A DNA stretch of 64,000 nucleotides from Anaeromyxobacter dehalogenans 2CP-1 (lineage in GTDB: Bacteria > Myxococcota > Myxococcia > Myxococcales > Anaeromyxobacteraceae). The stretch is taken from positions 3,516,501 to 3,580,500 of the forward strand of contig NC_011891.1 of the NCBI RefSeq assembly GCF_000022145.1, written 5' to 3'. Positions 26,273 to 38,088 of this stretch are shown here, one piece after another. How positions within the stretch are numbered: position 1 is the first letter of the stretch; every line of letters begins with the position of its first letter. Under the pieces are notes generated by a model. That model ran no database searches, was not told the DNA's origin, and was given only the letters and a program-made list of their open reading frames with translations. The position numbers and the translations under genes were made by a program.

Positions 26273-26538
26273 GGCGGTCTCCTCGCCGCCGCGCGCGCCG
26301 CTCGGGGCGCCGTCCCCGCGCCGGGTCGGGCGGGGAGGAACGACCGCGAGCGGCGGGCTGCCGGGCGGACGGACGGTGGCCTCCCGAACATCATGGCGCG
26401 TCACGCCATTTTCAAGATTTACGGTTTGACGGCCGCGTCTTGACAGCAGGCCGACAGGTTAACCGCTCGAAATAACAGCGGCTATTGTGCTTGATCCCAA
26501 TCACGATAACGATCCGGGGCACAGGAGGAACACACACG
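26273..26538 (+). promoter_or_regulatory. Divergent control region of the glyoxylate-shunt gene
   Basis: The stretch 26400-26520 is the most A+T-rich in the window, typical of a promoter/operator. A TTGACA lies at 26440-26445, and a TTGTGC at 26485-26490 is followed about 16-17 bases later by TAACGAT. Neither gives a clean sigma70 pair, so the transcription start is unresolved. The ribosome-binding site AGGAGG is at 26522-26527. An operator for the divergent RamB-like regulator is expected here but no clear palindrome was found. Confidence 0.45.
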
Positions 26539-29874
<3,336 letters not shown>

Positions 29875-29901
29875 CGCCCCGGCCCCCGGCGCTCCGCCGC
29901 C

Positions 29902-29932
29902 CGCTCCCTCTCCGCCGCTCGGAGAGGGAGCG
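29902..29932. terminator. 12-bp perfect hairpin after the glyoxylate-shunt gene
   Basis: CGCTCCCTCTCC at 29902-29913 pairs perfectly with GGAGAGGGAGCG at 29921-29932 around a 7-base loop, starting 28 bp after the stop. There is no T-run, so it may act as an RNA-end stabiliser or a Rho-assisted terminator. Confidence 0.5.
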
Positions 29933-30042
29933 GCGCGCCGCCTCGACCTGCCTCGCGCTCCGCGCGGCCGGCCGCTCCCCTGCGGCCCCGCGCAAGTCGG
30001 TGCGCCAACGAGACCCCGCCGCCGCCGCCGGAATCGGTTACG

Positions 30043-31275
30043 TTGTCGGGCGTGCTCGATCCCACCAGAGCGGGCGAGGCGCTCGCACCCGAGCTCGTGG
30101 TCGGCGTCCCCGCGGAACCGGATCGGCTGGCGGCGAGCGAGTCGGCGCAGGCGCTCCAGGCCGCGCTGCGCGCCGCCTACCCTTCCCGGCCCGGCGTGGC
30201 GGTGGTGCTCACCGGCGACCCGCGCGGCGCGGCGCCCCCCGGCGAGCCGCTCCCCCCCTCCTCCCAGGAGGGCGATCCCCCAGCGGTCTACACCGGGAGT
30301 CACGACGGCCTGGAGGCCGCGCTGCCGACGCTGCTCGAGCTGGAGCTGACGCTCGGCGCGCCCGCCTGCGCCTTGCTCGAGCCCATGCCGCGCCCGGCGG
30401 ATCCGGCCTGGATACGCCAGCTCCTCGACCCCGTCCTGGACGGCACCTTCGACCTCGTCGCGCCGGCGTACGCCCGCGGCCGCTTCGACGGCGTGCTGGT
30501 CACCGGCGTGGTGTACCCGCTCACCCGCGCCCTGTTCGGGCAGCGCCTCCGGCAGCCGCTCGGGCGCGAGGTGGTGGTCTCGCGCGGCCTGGCCGAGCGA
30601 CTCATCGCCGACGGGGCCTGGCGCAGCGACCCGTCCAGCGCGACCGCGGACCTCTGGGTGATCGCGAAGGCCGCCGCGCACGAGACGCGCATCGCGCAGG
30701 TGTACCTGGGGCCTCGCACGCGCCCGCCGCCGCAGCCCGCCGACGTCTCGCAGGCGGTCGCGCGCGTGCTCGGGACGGTGTTCCAGGACATGGCGCAGCA
30801 CGCGCCGCGCTGGCAGCGGGTGCGCGGCTCGCGCCCGGTCCCGACGTTCGGGGAGGCGCACCTCGCGGGCGACCCGAACCCGCCGCCCGCGCCCGGTCCG
30901 CTGGTGTCGGCGTTCGGGCTGGGCTGGCAGGATCTGCGCGCGCTCTGGGGCGCGGTGCTGCCGCCCCAGACCATGCTGGCCCTGCAGCGCATCCCCCGCG
31001 ATCCGCCCGAGGCGTTCCGCATGCCCGACGCGGTCTGGGCCCGGGTGGTCTACGACTTCGCGGTGGGCTGGCGCGTGAAGATCATGGATCGGGAGCAGCT
31101 GCTGCGGTCGATGACGCCGCTGTACCTGGGATGGGCCGCCAGCTTCGTCAACGAGGTGGGCGGGCTGGGACGGCCGGAGACGGAGGCTCGGGTGGAGCGG
31201 CTGTGCGAGGCGTTCGAGGCGGAGAAGCCCTACCTCATCTCGAGGTGGCGCTGGCCGGACCGCTTCACGCCCTAG
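30043..31275 (+). CDS. GT81-like glycosyltransferase (glucosylglycerate-synthase-like)
   Basis: A 410-residue protein resembling the glycosyltransferase family that includes glucosyl/mannosyl-glycerate synthases. Supporting segments are DLVAPAYARGRFDG (~140-153), YPLTRALFGQRLRQPLG, and a central helical region with RWQRVRGSR. The classic DxD motif is not obvious, and the N-terminal nucleotide-sugar fold is diverged. If the assignment holds, it would make a compatible-solute glycoside, fitting the downstream MalQ and TreS genes. The TTG at 30043 is uncertain; GTG at 30052 is an alternative. The next gene starts 8 bp after its stop. Confidence 0.6.
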   Translation: MSGVLDPTRAGEALAPELVVGVPAEPDRLAASESAQALQAALRAAYPSRPGVAVVLTGDPRGAAPPGEPLPPSSQEGDPPAVYTGSHDGLEAALPTLLELELTLGAPACALLEPMPRPADPAWIRQLLDPVLDGTFDLVAPAYARGRFDGVLVTGVVYPLTRALFGQRLRQPLGREVVVSRGLAERLIADGAWRSDPSSATADLWVIAKAAAHETRIAQVYLGPRTRPPPQPADVSQAVARVLGTVFQDMAQHAPRWQRVRGSRPVPTFGEAHLAGDPNPPPAPGPLVSAFGLGWQDLRALWGAVLPPQTMLALQRIPRDPPEAFRMPDAVWARVVYDFAVGWRVKIMDREQLLRSMTPLYLGWAASFVNEVGGLGRPETEARVERLCEAFEAEKPYLISRWRWPDRFTP

Positions 31276-31283
31276 GAGGCGCC

Positions 31284-32006
31284 ATGTGGGAGCGCGTGCA
31301 GCAGGTGCTGGCGGAGGCGTTCGGACGGCTGGGGGCGGCGCTGGCCGCGGACCTGCCGGCGCTCGTGGCCATGGTGGTGGTGCTCGGGGGTGGTGTGCTG
31401 ATCGCCTTCGCGGTCCGCGCCGGGCTGCGCCGGCTCCTCGCCCGGGTGGGGCTCGATCGTCGGGCCCGCGAGTGGGGGCTCACCACGGGGCGCGGGATCG
31501 AGCCGCAGCACGAGCCCTCCTGGCTGGTGGCGCGCGGCGCGTTCTGGTTCCTGGTGCTGCTGGCGGTGGCGCTCTCCCTCGACGTCCTGGGCGCCGCCAC
31601 CACCACCGCCGTGGGCCACTCGCTGCTCGCCTTCCTGCCGCGCCTGGTCGTCGGCGCCGTCATCCTCATCGTCGGCATCGGCGCGGCGCGGTTCCTCGAG
31701 CGCAGCGTGCTCATCGGCGCGGTGAACCTCGGGATCCGCCAGGCGCGGCCGCTGTCGCTCGCGGTGAAGTGGTTCCTGCTCGTGCTCGCGGCGGCCATGG
31801 CGCTCGAGCACGTCGGGGTCGGCGGCGGCCTGCCGACGCTGGCCTTCGCCATCGTGCTCGGCGGGCTCGTGCTCACCGCCTCGCTGGCGCTCGGCCTGGG
31901 CGCGCGCGACGCGGTCTCCCGCGCGCTCGACCGGCAGCTCCCGGCCGAGGGGCCGCGCGGCGCCGAGGACCCCCGCGAGAACCCACGGCGCATCCAGCAC
32001 CTCTAG
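31284..32006 (+). CDS. Conserved transmembrane-helix protein related to MscS-type channels
   Basis: A 240-residue protein with four or five hydrophobic segments. The middle (LPRLVVGAVILIVGIGAARFLE, cut here to its key part, residues ~113-134) and the C-terminal glycine-rich helix (LALGLGARDAVSR) match the conserved TM-helix repeat found upstream of, or separate from, MscS channel domains. There is no MscS beta domain, so channel activity is not established. It is packed 8 bp after the glycosyltransferase gene and 7 bp before malQ, so it may respond to osmotic conditions together with solute genes. GGAGG lies just before the ATG. Confidence 0.7.
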   Translation: MWERVQQVLAEAFGRLGAALAADLPALVAMVVVLGGGVLIAFAVRAGLRRLLARVGLDRRAREWGLTTGRGIEPQHEPSWLVARGAFWFLVLLAVALSLDVLGAATTTAVGHSLLAFLPRLVVGAVILIVGIGAARFLERSVLIGAVNLGIRQARPLSLAVKWFLLVLAAAMALEHVGVGGGLPTLAFAIVLGGLVLTASLALGLGARDAVSRALDRQLPAEGPRGAEDPRENPRRIQHL

Positions 32007-32013
32007 GCCCGCG

Positions 32014-33570
32014 ATGCGCGACCGCCGCTCCGGCATCCTGCTCCACCCGACCTCGCTGCCCGGCCCCCACGGCGCGGGCGACCTCGGCGGCGCGGCGCAC
32101 CGCTTCGCGGGGTGGCTCGCCGACGCCGGCCAGCGGCTGTGGCAGGTGCTGCCGCTCGGCCCGACCGGCTTCGGCGACTCGCCGTACCAGGCGCTCTCCT
32201 CGCGCGCCGGGAACCCGCTGCTGGTCTCGCTGGAGGTGCTCCGCAACGAGGGCTGGCTCGAGGACGGCGAGCTCGCCGGGGCCCCCGCCGGCGAGCCGGG
32301 GCGGGCCGACCTCCACGCGGCGCTGGAGTGGAAGCGCGAGCGGCTGGCGCGCGCGGCGCGGGCGTTCCGGGCCGGCGCCGACGGCGAGCGCGCGGCGGAG
32401 CTGGAGGACTTCCGCGCGCGCGAGGGGGCGTGGCTGGAGGACTGGGCGCTGTTCGCGGCGCTGAAGGCGGCGCACGGCGGCCGGCCCTGGACGGCCTGGC
32501 CGGCGCCGCTCGCCCGGCGCGAGCCGAGGGCGCTCGAGGCGGCGCGGGCGCGCTTCGCGGACGAGGTGTTCGCCGAGGTGTTCGCGCAGTTCGCCTTCTC
32601 CCGCCAGTGGGCGGCGCTGCGCGCTCGCTGCCGCGCGCTCGGGATCGAGCTGATGGGCGACCTGCCCATCTACGTGGCCCACGACTCGGCGGAGGTGTGG
32701 GCGCGGCCGGAGCTGTTCCGGCTCGACGCCTCCGGCGAACCGTCGGTGGTCGCGGGCGTCCCGCCGGACTACTTCAGCGCCACCGGCCAGCGCTGGGGGA
32801 ACCCGCTCTACGACTGGGAGGCGGTGGCGCGCGAGGGCTGGCGCTTCTGGATCGAGCGCGTGCGCGGCACGCTCGCGCTGGTGGACCGCATCCGGCTCGA
32901 CCACTTCCGGGGCTTCGAGGCCTACTGGGAGATCCCCGCCGGCGCGCCCACCGCGGAGCGCGGCCGCTGGGTGCCCGGCCCGGGCGCGAGGCTGTTCGAG
33001 GCGCTCCTCCGCGCGCTCGGCCCGCTGCCGTTCGTGGCCGAGAACCTGGGCGTCATCACGCCGGAGGTGGAGGCGCTCCGGCGGCGCTTCGGCCTGCCGG
33101 GGATGGCCATCCTGCAGTTCGCGTTCGGGGAGGACCCGCAGGCGCCCACGTTCCAGCCCCACAACTACGCGCCGGACCTGGTCGCGTACACCGGCACGCA
33201 CGACAACGACACCGTGGCGGGCTGGTGGCGGGGCGGAGCGGGCGACAGCGTCCGGACGGCCGAGGCGGTGGCGCGAGAGAAGGCGTTCGCGCTCGAGTAC
33301 CTCGGGGTGGACGGGCGCGACGTGCCGGGCGCGATGATCCGCGCGGTGCTCGGGTCCGTTGCCGACACGGCCGTGTTCCCGCTCCAGGACGCGCTGGGCC
33401 TCGGCTCGGAGGCGCGCATGAACACGCCCGCCACCCTGGGCGGCAACTGGCGCTGGCGGGTGCGCGAGGACGCGCTCGACGCCGGGCTGGCCGACCGGCT
33501 GCGGCGGCTCGCGACCGTGTACGGGCGCGCGCCCGCTCAGGCGGGCTTGCGCAGCTCGAACCAGAAGTAG
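32014..33570 (+). CDS. malQ: 4-alpha-glucanotransferase (amylomaltase)
   Basis: A 518-residue GH77 enzyme. It opens with [15 protein letters not shown] and [15 protein letters not shown], has the catalytic aspartate D296 in [12 protein letters not shown], the acid/base glutamate in VAENLG (~343) and the GTHDNDT motif. It transfers glucan segments between maltodextrins. Length is normal. The last ~11 codons lie inside the 3' end of the convergent trehalose synthase gene (34-bp overlap), so the C-terminal tail is probably unconstrained. It is likely in one operon with the two genes before it. Confidence 0.93.
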   Translation: MRDRRSGILLHPTSLPGPHGAGDLGGAAHRFAGWLADAGQRLWQVLPLGPTGFGDSPYQALSSRAGNPLLVSLEVLRNEGWLEDGELAGAPAGEPGRADLHAALEWKRERLARAARAFRAGADGERAAELEDFRAREGAWLEDWALFAALKAAHGGRPWTAWPAPLARREPRALEAARARFADEVFAEVFAQFAFSRQWAALRARCRALGIELMGDLPIYVAHDSAEVWARPELFRLDASGEPSVVAGVPPDYFSATGQRWGNPLYDWEAVAREGWRFWIERVRGTLALVDRIRLDHFRGFEAYWEIPAGAPTAERGRWVPGPGARLFEALLRALGPLPFVAENLGVITPEVEALRRRFGLPGMAILQFAFGEDPQAPTFQPHNYAPDLVAYTGTHDNDTVAGWWRGGAGDSVRTAEAVAREKAFALEYLGVDGRDVPGAMIRAVLGSVADTAVFPLQDALGLGSEARMNTPATLGGNWRWRVREDALDAGLADRLRRLATVYGRAPAQAGLRSSNQK

Positions 33571-35198
33571 CCGTACGGCGCGAGCGTCAGCGCGTAGGGC
33601 TGCCGCCCGATGCGCGGGAACTCGGTGTACCCGACCATCTCCACCGGCACGTAGCCCTCGAGGTGGGAGAGGTCGAGCTGCGCCGGCTGGGCGAAGCGCG
33701 ACACGTTCGCCACGCACAGGATCACGTCCTCGTCGTGGCGGCGGACGTAGGCGAGCACCTTGCGGTTCTGCACCGGCAGGAACTCCATGGTGCCGCGCCC
33801 GAACGCCCGGAACAGCTTCCGCAGCGCGATCGTGTTCCGCATCCAGTGCAGCAGCGAGGACGGGTCGCGCAGCTGGGCCTCGACGTTCACCGCCTGGTAC
33901 CCGTACACCGCGTCGGAGATGGGCGCGGAGTAGAGCCGGCCGGGATCGGCGCGGGAGAAGCCGGCGTTCCGGTCCGGGCTCCACTGCATGGGCGTGCGCA
34001 CGCCGTTGCGGTCGTGGAGGTAGATGTTGTCGCCCATGCCGAGCTCGTCGCCGTAGTAGACGATGGGCGTCCCCGGGAACGAGAACAGGAGCGAGTTGAG
34101 CAGCTCCATGCGCCGGCGGCTGTTGTCCACCAGCGGCGCGAGCCGGCGCCGGATCCCGACGTTCAGCTTCATGCGCGGGTCCTGGCTGTACGCGAGGTAC
34201 ATGTAGTCGCGCTCGTCGGCGGTCACCATCTCCAGCGTCAGCTCGTCGTGGTTGCGCAGGAACAGCGCCCACTGGCAGGTGTCCGGAATGGCCGGGGTGC
34301 GGCGCATGATCTCGACGATGGGCTCCACGTCCTCGAGCCGCAGCGCCATGAAGATGCGCGGCATGAGCGGGAAGTGGAACGCCATGTGGCACTCGTCGCC
34401 CTCGCCGAAGTACGGGCGCACGTCGGCCGGCCACTGGTTCGCCTCGGCGAGCAGCATGCGGCCGGGGAAGTGCTGGTCCACGTACGCCCGGATCCGGCGG
34501 ATCAGCTCGTGCGTGCCGGGCAGGTTCTCGCAGCTCGTCCCCTCCTGCTCGACCAGGTACGGCACCGCGTCCAGCCGGAAGCCGTCCACGCCCATCTCGG
34601 CCCAGAAGCGCAGCGCGTCCAGCACCTCGCCGAGCACCACGGCGTTCTCGAAGTTCAGGTCCGGCTGGTGCGAGAAGAAGCGGTGCCAGTAGTACTGCTT
34701 CGCCTCCGGATCCCAGGTCCAGTTCGACTTCTCGGTGTCGGTGAAGATGATGCGGGCGTCGCGGTAGCGCTCGTCGGTGTCGCTCCACACGTAGTAGGCG
34801 CGCTCCGGCGAGCCGGGCGGCGCGCGCCGGGCGCGCTGGAACCAGGGGTGCTGGTCGGAGGTGTGGTTCACCACCAGCTCCACCACCACGCGGATGCCGC
34901 GGGCGTGCGCCGCGGCCACGAGCTGGCGGAAGTCGTCCACCGTGCCGTAGTCGGGGTGGATGCCCTTGTAGTCGGCGATGTCGTAGCCGTCGTCGCGCAG
35001 CGGCGACGGGAAGAACGGCAGCAGCCAGAGGCAGGTGATGCCGAGGTCCTGGAGGTAGTCGAGCTTCTCCACCAGCCCGCGCAGGTCGCCCACGCCGTCG
35101 CCGTTGGAGTCGTAGAACGACTTCACGTGCGTCTCGTAGATGACCGCGTCCTTGAACCAGAGCGGATCGACCGCCCGCCTGCGCTGCGAGATCGCCAT
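33537..35198 (-). CDS. treS: Maltose alpha-D-glucosyltransferase (trehalose synthase)
   Basis: A 553-residue GH13 enzyme converting maltose to trehalose. Motifs: [15 protein letters not shown] at the N-terminus, [17 protein letters not shown], the nucleophile D210 in [10 protein letters not shown], the acid/base E252 in LLAEANQWP, and D318 in LRNHDEL. Length is that of stand-alone TreS without a maltokinase domain. The ATG at 35198 is preceded by GGGGAGG; a longer frame to 35255 is less likely. With MalQ it forms a glucan-maltose-trehalose route, probably for stress protection or storage. Confidence 0.93.
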   Translation of the reverse strand: MAISQRRRAVDPLWFKDAVIYETHVKSFYDSNGDGVGDLRGLVEKLDYLQDLGITCLWLLPFFPSPLRDDGYDIADYKGIHPDYGTVDDFRQLVAAAHARGIRVVVELVVNHTSDQHPWFQRARRAPPGSPERAYYVWSDTDERYRDARIIFTDTEKSNWTWDPEAKQYYWHRFFSHQPDLNFENAVVLGEVLDALRFWAEMGVDGFRLDAVPYLVEQEGTSCENLPGTHELIRRIRAYVDQHFPGRMLLAEANQWPADVRPYFGEGDECHMAFHFPLMPRIFMALRLEDVEPIVEIMRRTPAIPDTCQWALFLRNHDELTLEMVTADERDYMYLAYSQDPRMKLNVGIRRRLAPLVDNSRRRMELLNSLLFSFPGTPIVYYGDELGMGDNIYLHDRNGVRTPMQWSPDRNAGFSRADPGRLYSAPISDAVYGYQAVNVEAQLRDPSSLLHWMRNTIALRKLFRAFGRGTMEFLPVQNRKVLAYVRRHDEDVILCVANVSRFAQPAQLDLSHLEGYVPVEMVGYTEFPRIGRQPYALTLAPYGYFWFELRKPA

Positions 35199-35410
35199 GT
35201 GCCTCCCCGGGCCGGCCGGGCCCGCTCGTCCCTGATGCGAGTCCGTAAGGTACATCCGGACCGCCCTCCCCGCGCGGAGGACGCGCGCGCGGCGCCCCTC
35301 CGGGCCGGACGGTGGCCTGCGCGCCGCTGCGCGGGGCGGCGCCGCGCCGGCGGGCGGCCGTGCGGCGGCGGGTCCTGCGCTGCGAGGGGCGTTCCGCGCC
35401 GGCCGGCCGC

Positions 35411-35986
35411 GTGCGCAGCGTACGGCCGGTGGCGGGCGCGGCGGTCGGGCGGGCGGGGAGGCTCCGGGGGGCGGGTGCGGCGGTGGCCGCGGCCGCGGCG
35501 CTCCTGTCCCTGGCGGCCTGCGATCCGTGGCACTGCTCGTTCGAGAGCCACGGCGCCTGCGTCGAGTTCGAGTCGCCGCCCGCCGACCTCGAGGCGGCCA
35601 GGGCCAGGATGGACCGCCTGCTCGAGCTGGAGCTGCCGTTCTGGAACCTTCACTCGCTGTCCGGCTGGCGGATCCAGTACCGGGACACGACCGAGTACGT
35701 CTGCTACCTGGCCACCCGCAACGAGGGCTGCACCGACTACATCCAGCACACGCTGTCGCTGCACGTGCCGGACGACTCGGGGGGCTGCTTCGAGGCGGCG
35801 GAGCTGCTGCACGAGCTCGGGCACTACAAGCTGGGGGACCCGACCCACTCGAACCCGCGGTGGAAGGACGTGGACGCGGCGTTCGCCGGGATCGTCTGGG
35901 ACCGGCCCGACGCGCCCGCGGAGTGCCGCAAGCGGTACCAGGGCATCCGCCTCGGCATGTGGCCGGTGGGGACGGACGCGCTGTGA
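35411..35986 (+). CDS. Putative lipoprotein with HELGH metallopeptidase-like motif
   Basis: About 191 residues from the GTG at 35411; the frame is open back to a GTG at 35312. A hydrophobic Ala-rich leader ends in the lipobox LSLAAC, so it is probably an envelope lipoprotein. The mature part is Cys-rich and contains [12 protein letters not shown], an HEXXH zinc-binding motif, followed by a possible third ligand in THSNP. No named peptidase family was recognised. It stands alone between treS (divergent) and the CBS gene. Peptidase activity is inference. Confidence 0.6.
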   Translation: MRSVRPVAGAAVGRAGRLRGAGAAVAAAAALLSLAACDPWHCSFESHGACVEFESPPADLEAARARMDRLLELELPFWNLHSLSGWRIQYRDTTEYVCYLATRNEGCTDYIQHTLSLHVPDDSGGCFEAAELLHELGHYKLGDPTHSNPRWKDVDAAFAGIVWDRPDAPAECRKRYQGIRLGMWPVGTDAL

Positions 35987-36107
35987 CGCCGCCGCGGCCC
36001 CCGGCTGACGCGGCGCGCCGCGGTCCCCGCCCCCACCAGGCGCGCTCCGACGTGGGATGCGCGGCGGCCGCGGCCGATTAGGCCATCCTTTCACAAGGAG
36101 GCGCCCG

Positions 36108-36527
36108 ATGGCGTCGATCCACAAGCACGTGACCCGCGAGATGGTGTCCCTCGAGGCGACCGCGCCGATCCGCGAGGCGGCGCGCCTCATGTCGGAGCGC
36201 AAGATCGGCTCGGTGGCGGTCCGCGACGGGGGCCGGATCGTCGGCCTGGTGACGGAGCGCGATCTCGTCGCGACCGTGCTCGCGCGCGGCGCCGACGCGA
36301 ACCATCCCATGCGCGAGGCGATGCGCCAGGGGCTCCCGCGCGTCTCCAGCAGCGCCACCGAGGTGGAGGTGGCCGGGCTGATGCGCGACCACACCACCCG
36401 CCACCTGCTCGTCGAGGAGGGCGGCCAGGTGGTGGGCGTGGTCTCGATGCGCGACATCATCCAGCTCATGCTGGACGAGAAGCAGTTCCTCATCGAGCAG
36501 CTGCAGACGTACATCGACGGCCGCTGA
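36108..36527 (+). CDS. Two-CBS-domain protein
   Basis: A 139-residue protein made of a CBS-domain pair. The first half has AARLMSERKIGSVAVRDGGRIVGLVTERDL and the second HLLVEEGGQVVGVVSMRDI, each ending in the typical RD motif that contacts the ribose of an adenosyl ligand. Such stand-alone pairs sense AMP, ATP, NADH or SAM and regulate partner proteins. The transhydrogenase operon begins 160 bp downstream, making nucleotide sensing for redox balance a possible but unproven link. The ATG is preceded by AAGGAGG. Confidence 0.9.
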   Translation: MASIHKHVTREMVSLEATAPIREAARLMSERKIGSVAVRDGGRIVGLVTERDLVATVLARGADANHPMREAMRQGLPRVSSSATEVEVAGLMRDHTTRHLLVEEGGQVVGVVSMRDIIQLMLDEKQFLIEQLQTYIDGR

Positions 36528-36611
36528 CGCACCCGCGCCGCGGCTGCGCGACGGCGCGCAGGCATTCACCATCCGTCAACGACGCCGGCGGGACGACCCG
36601 GCTCGCCTTGC

Positions 36612-36660
36612 GGGTATTCCCCGCGTGGGGCCTTCTTTTGCCCACGTCCGGGGGATACCC
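36612..36660. promoter_or_regulatory. 49-bp inverted repeat upstream of transhydrogenase operon
   Basis: Left arm GGGTATTCCCCGCGTGGG and right arm CCCACGTCCGGGGGATACCC pair almost completely around the loop GCCTTCTTTTG; GGTAT/ATACC and GTGGG/CCCAC form the outer and inner stems. It lies between the CBS gene stop and the pntAA ATG, ending 26 bp before the start. It could be the terminator of the CBS gene, a leader hairpin controlling pntAA translation, or an operator pair. Confidence 0.6.
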
Positions 36661-36686
36661 CCGATGGACCGAGGTCTACGACGACG

Positions 36687-37784
36687 ATGCGCATCGCGGT
36701 GCTACGTGAGGGGGCGCCCGGAGAGCTCCGGGTGGCCCTGGTCCCCGAGAACGTCACACGGCTGGTGAAGCAGGGCCACGAGGTCCGCGTGGAGCGCGGC
36801 GCGGGCGAGGCCGCCGGCTTCCCCGACGCGGCCTACACGGCGGCCGGCGCGCAGGTGGGCGACGCGGCCGCCGCGCTCGACGGCGCGCGCGTGGTCGCGG
36901 CGGTGCAGCGGCCCTCCGAGGCGCAGGTGGAGCGGCTCCCGCCCGGCGCGCTGCTGGTCGGCCTGCTCGCGCCGCACGCCGCCGGGCCGCTCCTCGAGCG
37001 GCTCGCCGCGCGCGGCGTGGACGCGATGGCCATGGAGAAGGTCCCCCGCACCACGCGGGCACAGTCCATGGACGCGCTCTCGTCGCAGGCCACGCTCGCC
37101 GGCTACAAGGCCGTGCTGCTCGGCGCGAGCGCCCTCCCCCGCATCCTCCCCATGATGACCACCGCGGCCGGCACGCTCGCGCCCGCGAAGGCGTTCGTGG
37201 TCGGCGCCGGCGTGGCGGGGCTGCAGGCGATCGCCACGGCGCGCCGGCTCGGCGCCGTGGTGTCCGCGTTCGACGTGCGGCCGGTCGTGAAGGAGCAGGT
37301 GCAGTCGCTCGGCGCCGCGTTCGTGGAGGTGCCCGCGGTGGCCGCCGAGGGCACGGGCGGCTACGCGAAGGAGCTGGGCCAGTCCGAGCAGGAGCGCGTC
37401 CTCGCCGCCATCGCCGGCCACGTGAAGGACATGGACCTCGTGATCACCACCGCGCAGATTCCGGGCCGGCCGGCGCCGCGCCTGATCACCGCGGACATGG
37501 TCCGCTCCATGCGGCCCGGCTCGGTGGTGGTGGACCTGGCCGCCGAGACCGGGGGCAACTGCGAGCTGACGCGCGCCGGCGAGACGGTGGTGGACGCCGG
37601 CGTGTCGGTGATCGGCGCGGTCAACCTCCCGTCCACGGTGCCGTTCCACGCCAGCCAGATGTACGGCCGCAACGTGGTCACGCTGCTCGCCCACCTGTTC
37701 AAGGACGGGAAGGCGGACCTCGACGCGCAGGAGGAGATCGCCGCCGCCATGCTGGTGGTGCACGGCGGGAAGGTGCGGGCCTGA
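36687..37784 (+). CDS. pntAA: NAD(P) transhydrogenase subunit alpha, part 1
   Basis: A 365-residue soluble NAD(H)-binding subunit (domain I) of the proton-translocating transhydrogenase, related to alanine dehydrogenase. It shows the N-terminal RIAVLREGAPGE, the RTTRAQSMDALSSQ mobile region and the Rossmann motif GAGVAGLQAIATARRLGA at about 173. In the split form the membrane part is encoded by the next gene, as here. The complex uses the proton gradient to drive hydride transfer from NADH to NADP+. The first gene of pntAA-pntAB-pntB. Confidence 0.95.
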   Translation: MRIAVLREGAPGELRVALVPENVTRLVKQGHEVRVERGAGEAAGFPDAAYTAAGAQVGDAAAALDGARVVAAVQRPSEAQVERLPPGALLVGLLAPHAAGPLLERLAARGVDAMAMEKVPRTTRAQSMDALSSQATLAGYKAVLLGASALPRILPMMTTAAGTLAPAKAFVVGAGVAGLQAIATARRLGAVVSAFDVRPVVKEQVQSLGAAFVEVPAVAAEGTGGYAKELGQSEQERVLAAIAGHVKDMDLVITTAQIPGRPAPRLITADMVRSMRPGSVVVDLAAETGGNCELTRAGETVVDAGVSVIGAVNLPSTVPFHASQMYGRNVVTLLAHLFKDGKADLDAQEEIAAAMLVVHGGKVRA

Positions 37785-37788
37785 CCAC

Positions 37789-38088
37789 ATGCTCGAGCTC
37801 ATCCAGATCTACGTCTTCGTCCTCGCCGGCTTCGTCGGGTTCTTCGTCATCACCCGGGTCCCGGCGCTGCTGCACACCCCGCTCATGTCGGCCACCAACG
37901 CCATCAGCGCCATCTCGCTGGTGGGCTCGCTGGTGATGGCCGGGGCGGAGCGCGGGCTGCTCGCGAACGTCCTCGGGTTCGTGGCGGTCACCTCCGCGAC
38001 CATCAACGTGGTGGGCGGCTTCATCATCACCGACCGCATGCTCAAGATGTTCAAGCGCGCCGACCGGGCGGGAGGCCAGAAGAAGTGA
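37789..38088 (+). CDS. pntAB: NAD(P) transhydrogenase subunit alpha, part 2 (membrane)
   Basis: A 99-residue membrane protein with three helices, starting 4 bp after pntAA. It has LLHTPLMSATNAISAI, the family hallmark of transhydrogenase domain II, and a basic C-terminus. It supplies part of the proton channel with PntB. The stop overlaps the pntB GTG start (GTGA). Confidence 0.95.
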   Translation: MLELIQIYVFVLAGFVGFFVITRVPALLHTPLMSATNAISAISLVGSLVMAGAERGLLANVLGFVAVTSATINVVGGFIITDRMLKMFKRADRAGGQKK

